From: Amborella trichopoda
Lineage: Eukaryota > Streptophyta > Magnoliopsida > Amborellales > Amborellaceae
DNA length: 64,000 bases
Assembly: GCF_000471905.2 (NCBI RefSeq)
Contig: NW_006497083.1
Location: 1,874,492-1,938,491 of the forward strand
Reading direction: 5' to 3'
Position numbers and translations under genes: made by a program. This document shows, piece by piece, positions 56,336 through 64,000 of the stretch. The notes beneath the pieces are model-generated. The model worked only from the letters and a program-made list of their open reading frames with translations, was not told the origin of the DNA and searched no databases. Within the stretch, counting starts at the first letter, position 1; each line of letters starts with the position of its first letter.

Positions 56336-56728
56336 CATCCCTACCAGCTCTATTGGGGCAAAGCACACCAAGGGAACCCACTAACAGGTCCTGACCCAAG
56401 TGCCAAATCCAATCAAAATCAAAATCCTCCACCTTAAAGCCAAACATCCCTACCAGCTAGAATGGGGCAAAGCCCAACAAGGGAACCTACTAGCTAGTCC
56501 TGACCCTAGTGTCAAATAAAATCAAAATCAAAATCCCCAGCCTTAGAGTCAAACATCCCTACCAACTAGATTGGGGGCAAAGCACACCAAGGGAACCCAC
56601 TAGCTGGTCCCGACCCCAGTGCCAAATCAAATAAAAATCAAAATCCTCGACCCTAGAGCTAAATATCCCCATAAGCTAGATTAGGGCAGAGCCCACCAAG
56701 GGAACCTACTAGCTGGTCCAATAAGGAG
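56336..56728. repeat. 110-bp tandem repeat in the G2 3' region
   Basis: Nearly four units with starts at 56336, 56445, 56554 and 56664 (CATCCCTACCAGCT...GGGAACCCACTAGCTGGTCC). Spacing is 109-110 bp with good conservation. Located between G3 and the G2 3' LTR; such arrays near the 3' LTR are typical of Tat elements. Confidence 0.85.
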
Positions 56729-57071
56729 GCAACATCAACATGGAGTGGTAAGCCCTTTACAAGGCAACCTATCAGTGCGCTCTCCCAAAAAAAGAAACAA
56801 AAAAGGATTCTAGAAGTATTGGGAAGGGAGCCTTAAGCAAAATCCCCATTTGACTAAGTGTCCACTTCGGTTCCTCCTCATGAAGAAGCTTAGTATGGTC
56901 TTCCCCTTAAGGATTGTGCTAACGCTAACGATCGAGAAGAAAAATATTTCGTTGAGACAAAATAAACACATCTTAGTAAGGATTCGTAAAAGATGAACTT
57001 CAAAGACAAGATCACATTCCGTATGTTGCACTACTCGCTTCTCTTGAAGCACAACATCCATCGAGGTAAGT

Positions 57072-59195
57072 CGTTGTACGTCATTTTTGATGTATCTACA
57101 TCCCTAATACAAATAAGAAGAGAGTCAATGACTACCTAGTACAGCTGGTGCCCAAGATAAGACTACGGGAACACTGCAGAATGATCCTGACACTAGGCAA
57201 CATTAGAGAAACTGCCATCACGCCACAAAAACACCTTACAACTAGAACCCTATGCTAAGGGCGTCAAAACAAATACCACACCACCGGCGTTGCATCCAGA
57301 ACGATGAAAAAACCCTAGGACTAAATTTGGGCTCAATTGGACCTCCCATGGACATTTTGGGCCCAAATTACCTCGAAAGGGGGTAAGTCGTACACTATTA
57401 TGGTGGGACCTCGCCAAAACCAATCCCCAATCATGGAGACCATGATCTTCTGCTGTTGGGATGACTTACAAACATCCACGCGTCGCTCGATTGAAGTCGG
57501 ATCAAGGTCAAATTCAGACACAAGATAGCCCTCGACAACCTGGTCATTTTGATATATGGCACGCGTCGTGACATGACCCAAAATCAAAGTTTTTCTAGAG
57601 ACAATATGAGCCCAAAATAATGGAAATCAGAGTTCTTGAAGAAAAAGGCATCTTGAACTTCATGAAACAATAAACTCGAGAACCTTACATCGGACCATCG
57701 AAAAGATAGACCCGATGGGATCGTATCACGAAGGGCTAAAAATTGGTATTAATGTTGCGTTCAAACCAATGTCAGATAAACCGTAAAACTCCAAGGAAGA
57801 AGAAAATAAGACTTTGTTTGGTCAGCAAAATCCCTTTTTCTGGTGATCTCCCAAAATCAGAAAGTACTTCAAGCAATGACCAAAACGGATAAAAATTGGT
57901 GGAAAACAACTGTGGAAGTCTCCTCTTCAATTTGCAACCAAAATAAAAACTCGAAACATTAGAGGTTGTATTGTAGCAACAGTCAAAAGATCACAATCTT
58001 GTTAGGTTTCCACCGCTCAAGAAAGAGTTTGCCGCAAGACGATCAAAAGACTTCAAAATCTTCAAAATCAAAAAGGCATCAAGATTACGATGATCGATAG
58101 TCTCAAACACTGTCACAACCATCTAAAAAAGCTTCCAAGATCTGGCAATGGCAAGAGGCCCCCCAGAGAGGGATGGTTTCATCATCTGTACAAAAGGTTT
58201 TAGGGCATTTTTGGTCTTTATTCCTAAATTCGGTATTTTATTGTATTTTATTATAATTGTAATTAGGTTTAGTCTTGAGCATCCACCCCTATTTTTTGGA
58301 TCCTTTATAAATATAAACCTAGGGCAATTGTAAAAGGATCGGATCATTCATTAATGAAATAGAGGCATTAAGCTTGTTTCTACTCGTCTTTTTGCTCCTA
58401 ACCCTTGGATTTAGCACCAAAGAGAGAGAAAGATTTTCAGAGAGAGAAACTACCCCTAGCCTTTGCTAACCACACAGCTCAAAACCCCCTCTCCCCCTTC
58501 TTTATTTCTTCTCTCTTTTCAGTAGTTACTTGCTCCGCGCAGTAACCCGTGCCATCAGAGAACACACTGTCGCATCTCTCTCCCCTTGACCCAATATCTC
58601 TCGGAGTCAACCCGACGATTCCAACCCTTAGACAATCGCTCTGACTTCCTCTCCATACAGTCAAGTTGAGCTGCCAAAGACGTATACGCTCTCTCCCTCA
58701 GCCACTCGAGAGGAATCTTCCTGGGCCGATAAGTCGAGAGGGTTCTAATCCCTCGATTACTCTGATCACTCGAGCGAACAACGTTTGAGCAGAGAGGGGA
58801 ATCTTCACCACCTCTCTCCCTTATCCCTTCTTTTCGTCATCCATCCCTCGTTCGCGCAAGTCACTATAAAAGAGTACATCCGCGTCCATATTGTAATTTC
58901 CAGTGAGAGAGAACGAAGCAGTGAGTTGAAAGCCTGAGAAGAGTCTGTATTCAAACCGCACTAGCAGACTTCTGGAGGGCATCGTAATTGTTCTAAGAGG
59001 GAAAACTGCCCGGCTATGTCCCAAACCCCAAAGCGACGAGGTAAGTGCAGAAACATTCCTTGTTGTAAAAACTCTCTCTTTGTTGGTTCCTATCTGCAAG
59101 TAAGAGAGTACGTGCCCAACGCACGTGAACCCTCCGCGATTGTTTGAAAGAGGATATTTCCCCCCGCCCACGTGAAGAAAAATCAAGTCCGACCA
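57072..59195 (+). repeat. G2 3' LTR (2124 bp)
   Basis: Full-length partner of 25989-27758, including a segment at about 58375-58715 missing from the 5' copy. TATA at 58306-58315. It ends GTCCGACCA, followed by the target duplication GTCAT. Confidence 0.9.
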
Positions 59196-59285
59196 GTCAT
59201 GTTCTTGGAAAAAAAATATAATGAAATTATATGTCCAATCCTTTCCTCTGATCCCACTACTAAGACAGAATCAAAATACACATGG
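59196..59285 (+). pseudogene. petA: petA (cytochrome f) fragment, part 2
   Basis: In frame with 25908-25988 once G2 is removed: after LVIGH come VLGKKYNEI, CPILSSDPTTKTES, matching petA PGQKYSEI and FPILSPDPATKKD. The match fades after about 59285, which is where the plastid DNA, or its recognisable part, ends. Confidence 0.85.
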
Positions 59286-59862
59286 TCATGAGTTGGAGTA
59301 GTTGTAAAATAGCAAACTACTACATTACGGAAAAGTAAAGTGCATTTTGAGGAATTTTCCTTTAGGACACAGTGTTGGTGAGTCAGCCGACTCACCTATT
59401 GTTGTGTGGTCCCTTGTTTGTCTAACATCCATCTATAAGATGAATATCACAAAATATTATATCCACTAAAAGTTAAAATGGATGTGAAGAAAGGAATTCA
59501 AAAAATAACATTTTTACTTTGTGAAAAAGAAAATTCCACTTGAAAATGTTGTAACTTTCAAGGAAGCTTTTGAAGGGTTATTACACCTTTACATTTGGAA
59601 TGGTTATTACACATTTTCGAAGAGGGCCATAAACAGTTGCAACTTTCAAGGAAGCTTTTGAATAAGTTATGACATAAAAATTCCAAAAAATTGGTAACCA
59701 ACATAGTACCCTAAAAGCCTTACTGGTTAAAGATCACTTATCCTATCGATCTTTAAAGACATCCCCCTTTCATTACATGTGTCCACTTCTTAATTATAGC
59801 TTTGTAATATAAAGTAAAGATATATCTTTTGAGAAAAATTCTTTTACTTATTTTCTAGGCAT
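59286..59862. other. Intergenic after the plastid fragment
   Basis: AT-rich. An inverted repeat GGTGAGTC-AGCC-GACTCACC is at 59379-59398. A duplicated phrase AACTTTCAAGGAAGCTTTTG occurs at about 59551 and 59639. No gene. Confidence 0.5.
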
Positions 59863-59871
59863 CGAATAAAA

Positions 59872-60641
59872 GGTGTGGTTTGTATAAGGTTGAGGCCCTA
59901 AACAATCAAAGTAAGGCACACCTTCAAATAGTTTTGAAATATATTTTTATACTAAAAATCTTTGTGATGGATTGAAGATTTATTTTCATCTCTATGTAGA
60001 TTTCTTTCTAGTGAATTTCATGTACCAACACAAAGCTCTCAGCTAAGCAATCAGACTGGAAGCTCAACATGCAGATTCAGTTAGTTTGCAGTGTGTGTGT
60101 TTATAGGTTGTGAAGCCATACTTATAGCTTATTAAAGAAAGCCAGCGATCAAACTCGTAAGCTATTTCATTCAATCAATCAGGACAGTTAGCTTCTGAAT
60201 GCAAGACAACAACAGGATAACTAGCTTCTGAAAGCAAGACAACCACAGGATAACCAGACGTAGTTGGAAGCCAGAAAGAAGGATAAAGAGAAAGATAGTC
60301 TTTTATAAGTAAGCTTCTCAAAGCAAGAATACTTTGAGTTATTAGAGTGGTTCATAAAGAGTGTCCTCACTCAATTATAAAATTTAAATCTTAAAAAATA
60401 GTGTAGATCGAACACATCTATGAACAATTGAAAAACTTGAAAATTGATGTTCCAAAAATGCATAACAAGATGCACTATTTTTAAGACTTGAAATCAATTT
60501 TTTTTCTCATATCTTTACATCTTGATATCAAGATGATCAATTTGAAGATTTTTTGGAATCGAAAAACCTTCTTTTAGTGAATTTTTTAAGGGCATCTTAA
60601 TTTGATTGTTTAGGGCCTTACCCTTATATAAATTTTTTTCT
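59872..60641. mobile_element. Mutator-like MITE, GAGCC-related, copy 4, interrupted
   Basis: Left arm GGTGTGGTTTGTATAAGG and right arm (complement AGAAAAAAATTTATATAAGG), with the family core GATATCAAGATGATCAA. Flanks CGAATAAAA (59863-59871) and CAAATAAAA (60642-60650) match at eight of nine. Interrupted at 59995-60373. Confidence 0.75.
59995..60373. mobile_element. 379-bp TG...CA insert in the MITE (possible solo LTR or TRIM)
   Basis: Alignment to other copies of the MITE shows exactly this segment is extra. It starts TGTAGATTTC and ends CCTCACTCA, LTR-like termini, but no target duplication is visible. Inside is an imperfect 34-36-bp tandem duplication (TAGCTTCTGAAAGCAAGACA...GGATAAC, about 60187 and 60223). 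Confidence 0.45.
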
Positions 60642-60650
60642 CAAATAAAA

Positions 60651-61262
60651 GAAGATGGAACTAAAGTAACATAATGGCTCACACTCCTTTTTCTAAATGT
60701 AGCATACAGAATTTTAATAGATGTTATATATAGTAACCCGCTGCCTAATCCGAGCGTTAAGCGTGGGACCAATCGACCTACACAAGACTAGGTCCTCATT
60801 GTGTAGCCATGTTCAGTTCAAGCTGAAACTTTTCCAACTCAAGGTCGAGCAGGCCTATTTACATGTCTAGAGTCACATTAGTCTCTATTTTAAATTTCGT
60901 TACTAAAAGTTCCCCAGTCCAAACTTTTAGCATTTCATTTAGTAGACCCCTGGAAAACAAAAATTGAAAATATGCCTCCTTTTTCCATGATTTAATTAAA
61001 AAAAAAAATTTATTGAACCCGACAACTCATCTGACTATTCTGGGTTTTAAAACATTGGCAACTTCGAAGGGGTTTCACAAAAGTTCAGGATATGGATATA
61101 CTTATGAGAAAAATGTAGATACCCCTAACTTGGACTTTCTAGATAACTTCCCCCCCAACCAATTTTTTTTTTACAACTTTTACCCCAAAACATATTCTTT
61201 TTACAAATACCCCCCGGTCAAAAAGTCATATTCATTTAAACCAAAATTCTCTTATCCGTACA
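60651..61262. other. Intergenic, nothing recognised
   Basis: Mixed sequence with poly(A), poly(C) and poly(T) runs at 61000-61220. An 84-codon ORF here is low-complexity (Y/F/K/P) and not supported as a gene. Confidence 0.4.
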
Positions 61263-62076
61263 TGTAACGTCCCTGCCCCCGTCCACCTTACCGTACTTGC
61301 TGGAGGGCGGTCGAGAGCGGGTCCATGAACCGGAGGTAGCGAATACCACTTAGGTCGAAGTGGCTCAATGCTTTAATAATGTGGAAAACAAAGCAATCCA
61401 TGGAAAAACTAAAACATTAACTCTGAATGCAGAAGCGGAAAACCATACTCCAAATATCCACTATATATCAAAATTATTACATATCAGTTCGAGGCATCAG
61501 GTCCCAATAGTATACATAACTCATAATAAACAATAATTAGGGCCAAAGTGCCCAAAAACCCATAATGAGAAAGAATTATCTTCAACAACTTCGAGTCCCA
61601 AACGCCAATAGCTTCCACTAGGCCAATCTTCTTCCACCTGTGACTTTTGCTCTACAGAGATGGTATGAGCTATACAGCCCAGTAAGTAAGTCTAGAGACT
61701 AAGCATCATCAATGAATACATCCAGGTATCACAAACTGCATTTTTCACTTATAAGCAATCACGACATAAATACCACATAGGTCAGAAATCTTCTAGGTGT
61801 ATCTATCATGATTGTCATTTCAAATATCAGAATTCTCATTCATTTAATACAACGATCATTATTCATATTCGCCATGCAGATAACAAGTATCATAAGTAGT
61901 AATAATCCAGAAAGTCTTCTGTTAACGAACACTATAATAAAACATACAGTCATTCACTTCACGATATCATTCATTCATCCATAACGGGACACGTTTCACA
62001 ATGTACGTTCTTATCATAACATAACTCGTCCTTACTTTATCACTGAGCATATTTCGTTCCACAGTAAGCACTTGGT

Positions 62077-62365
62077 CAGGTCATGCAATATGCTCAAAAC
62101 ATGCGCCCAACTAGTATCAATCACATAAGCAGTCTATAACAATCATTGGATCAGGTCATGCAATACGCTCAAAGCATGCGCCTAACCGATATCAATCACA
62201 TAAGAAGTCTGTAACAAACACTGGGGGTCATGTAATACGCTCAAAGCACGCACTTAACCGATAGCAATCAAATAAGCAGTCGGTAACAATCACTAGGTCA
62301 GGTCATGCAAAACACTCAAAGCACACACCTAAACGATATCAATCACAATCACATAAGTAGGCTCT
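62077..62365. repeat. 74-bp tandem repeat inside the terminal LTR
   Basis: About four units of CAGGTCATGCAATACGCTCA...ATATCAATCACATAAGCAGTC, starting near 62077, 62152, 62226 and 62299. Confidence 0.75.
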
Positions 62366-63845
62366 GCAATACTCTCAAAATAGGCACCCTTCAACCTCAC
62401 TCCTAGCCATGCAATGCACACAAAGCATGTCAAGGACTTCTCATAACGATAATCACATCAGTCCCCTACCAGTGGGTAGCCCATTACGTAGAGATCAGTA
62501 TAACTAGTCACATTCAATTACATGCATCACATAGCCATCACATGGTATTAGCAGTTATCAGACCGTCTCTCATTTGTATAGTCGCATAGCATCGTGCTCA
62601 TAACTCCATGGCAGTTAACTTGTGACAATCATTTTAGGAAGACTATTCTATATCATAGATGTATATCAATTCACACACATAACACCCTATCACTTAATTG
62701 ATTAGCGAAATATTCAAACAAAAGGAGCATATTTATCAACTCCATAAATGTGACCTTCTTGTAGGAAAAGGAGTACAATTGTCAAGCAATGGAGGGGTTT
62801 ACTGGGATTTGAAGCTGATTTTAAAATAGATTTATTCAAAAATCACATGAAGGTGATTTGAATACATTTGGTCAGAGTTGAGCGCAAAACCATGTAACAG
62901 GCACAATTTTGAAAGTCTCTGTATTGTGTGGCATTGACGTACCCCTCTTATCGGGGCTTAACTCCCAATCTAGAGAGAGTCATAAAATAATTAAAACATG
63001 AAATTTCAAGCCCACACAGTAATCTTTGAAATACAGTAGTTTAAAGGCTTTCAAAAATCATTTGATGGATCAAAAGCTTGACACGAATCACTAGACAATT
63101 GCTGGAAATTTCCCACAATAGCAACATGCCCCCGCATTTCAGGGCGTACCTCACAAACCTTGGGGACAAAATAAATTCTCAAAACATGCGACTTTAAGTT
63201 TACTCAGAGATCTTTCAAACGACAGAAGTTTGAAAACATTTGGGCATCGTTAGTTTGGTCAAAAGCTCGACGCAATACATGTAACAGTTACTGGAAAAAT
63301 TCCAGCCATGACAGTGACACATGTTCATACCTAGAGGCGTATTTCTTAAACCGTGCATAATTTCCAGATGGTGTAAAAAGCACAATAAAAAAGACATACA
63401 TATCTCTCATTCAATACCAATTTAGGCTCATTTGGACGTCGTTCGGCCACTAAAAAGTATGTCGCAAGAACAATCACAATTCTGAAAAATCTCAATACCA
63501 AGCTTATTACACATTCAAGATCATTCAATACTTCATTAACTAAGATAAATCTTCACATAAAATCTCATTCATATAAAACTAGCCATACAAGAGAGCTATG
63601 CTACAACGTTTTACCACTAAGAAGTTCATTTCCATGGTTCAAACATTCATGGCATAGAGCACGTGGCTATTATTCTCAACCCCACTAAACTCATTCATAC
63701 TCACAATTTTCACCCCATCATTAACCCACTAACAATATTCAAAACTGATTTCCTACTATTGTTGATGCAAAGAACCTAGACCCACTTACTTGAAGCTCAT
63801 AGCGCTCCAAACTCCACACACAGGTCACCTTCTTGCTCCTTGTGG

Positions 63846-63871
63846 CAGGCAACAGCAGCAGCAGCAGTAAT
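63846..63871. repeat. (CAG)n microsatellite
   Basis: GCAACAGCAGCAGCAGCAG followed by TAATGGCGACGG, in the transcribed leader of the terminal LTR. Confidence 0.7.
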
Positions 63872-64000
63872 GGCGACGGCAGTGAAGAGGGTTTCCCCCT
63901 TGAGCACTAGAGAGAGAAAGTTGGGAGAGAAGAAAGGAGAAATGGGCAAACAGTGCTGACAGTGGAGAGAAGTGCGACTTATAAGCTCATGGGTTGGTGA

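Larger units (their letters stand above)
25989..59195 (+). mobile_element. G2: Ogre-like Ty3/gypsy retrotransposon, split by G3
   Basis: LTRs at 25989-27758 and 57072-59195; 5-bp target duplication GTCAT at 25984-25988 and 59196-59200. petA runs in frame across the empty site. The primer site TGGCAACTCCACTGGGGAC is at 27761. Order on the plus strand: ORF1, protease, spacer, RT, RNase H, integrase, then non-coding sequence with antisense ORFs, then the 17.9-kb element G3, then a tandem-repeat zone and the 3' LTR. Own length without G3 is about 15.3 kb. No gag domain is seen. An upstream ORF1 plus this primer type fits the Ogre branch of Tat. All ORFs carry stops or frameshifts. Confidence 0.9.
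61263..64000 (-). repeat. Long LTR of a further retrotransposon, partial
   Basis: The plus strand starts TGTAACGTCCC, i.e. a minus-strand LTR ending GGGACGTTACA. Further in, the minus strand reads CTTACTGGGCTGTATAGCTC, typical of Del/Tekay-type chromovirus LTRs. Near the window end it has a CT-rich leader after GCTTATAAG (TATA-like, about 63979). No primer site lies outside 61263, so this would be the outer end of the 3' LTR. At least 2.7 kb; the element body is outside the window. The assignment rests on general LTR resemblance only. Confidence 0.55.

Noticed and set aside
61013-61267. 84-residue ORF
   Set aside because: Low-complexity Y/F/K/P composition from poly(T) and poly(C) runs; no domain and no splice context.
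1-64000. tRNA or rRNA genes
   Set aside because: No cloverleaf-like or rRNA-like sequence was noticed; the tRNA-like words found are primer binding sites.

Overview
The window is nuclear DNA of a flowering plant. It is AT-rich and gene-poor, with one ordinary host gene (a two-exon alpha-expansin) surrounded by transposable elements. The plant signature comes from the expansin, the Tat/Ogre-type Ty3/gypsy retrotransposons, the plant mobile domain (PMD) sequence and a plastid-derived cemA-petA fragment. The sequence does not allow a species call.

Layout. (1) Positions 1-14.4 kb hold the expansin on the minus strand (exon 1 at 7257-7380, a 3.37-kb intron, exon 2 at 3255-3883). Around it, and inside its intron, are many small non-autonomous DNA elements. 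Several have exact 9-bp target-site duplications, which points to Mutator-like MITEs, and some are nested in one another. (2) At 14.46 kb a piece of chloroplast genome begins: the end of cemA, the cemA-petA spacer and then petA. It is split by two large retrotransposons and only finishes near 59.28 kb. (3) G1 (14889-25376, minus strand) is a Tat-type gypsy element inserted exactly at the petA start codon (duplication CCATG). It has gag, an RNase H fragment and integrase, but has lost protease and RT. It carries a spliced PMD gene on the opposite strand. (4) G2 (25989-59195, plus strand) is an Ogre-like element (ORF1, protease, RT, RNase H, integrase) inserted in the body of petA (duplication GTCAT). 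(5) G3 (38128-56026, minus strand) is a second, related Ogre-like element with 2.8-kb LTRs that jumped into G2 in the opposite orientation. (6) After petA ends come one more MITE, itself interrupted by a 379-bp TG...CA insert, and then the start of another long LTR (from 61263) running off the window.

Reading the boundaries gives a partial history: plastid DNA entered the nucleus first; G1 and G2 then inserted into it (their relative order is not fixed by nesting); G3 inserted into G2. All three elements are decayed by stops, frameshifts and deletions, and their LTR pairs are visibly diverged, so none looks capable of moving by itself. The only gene that looks intact and functional is the expansin. 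The other coding sequences are retrotransposon or plastid remnants. Two gaps of Ns (16303-16594, 40719-40738) fall inside G1 and in one G3 LTR.
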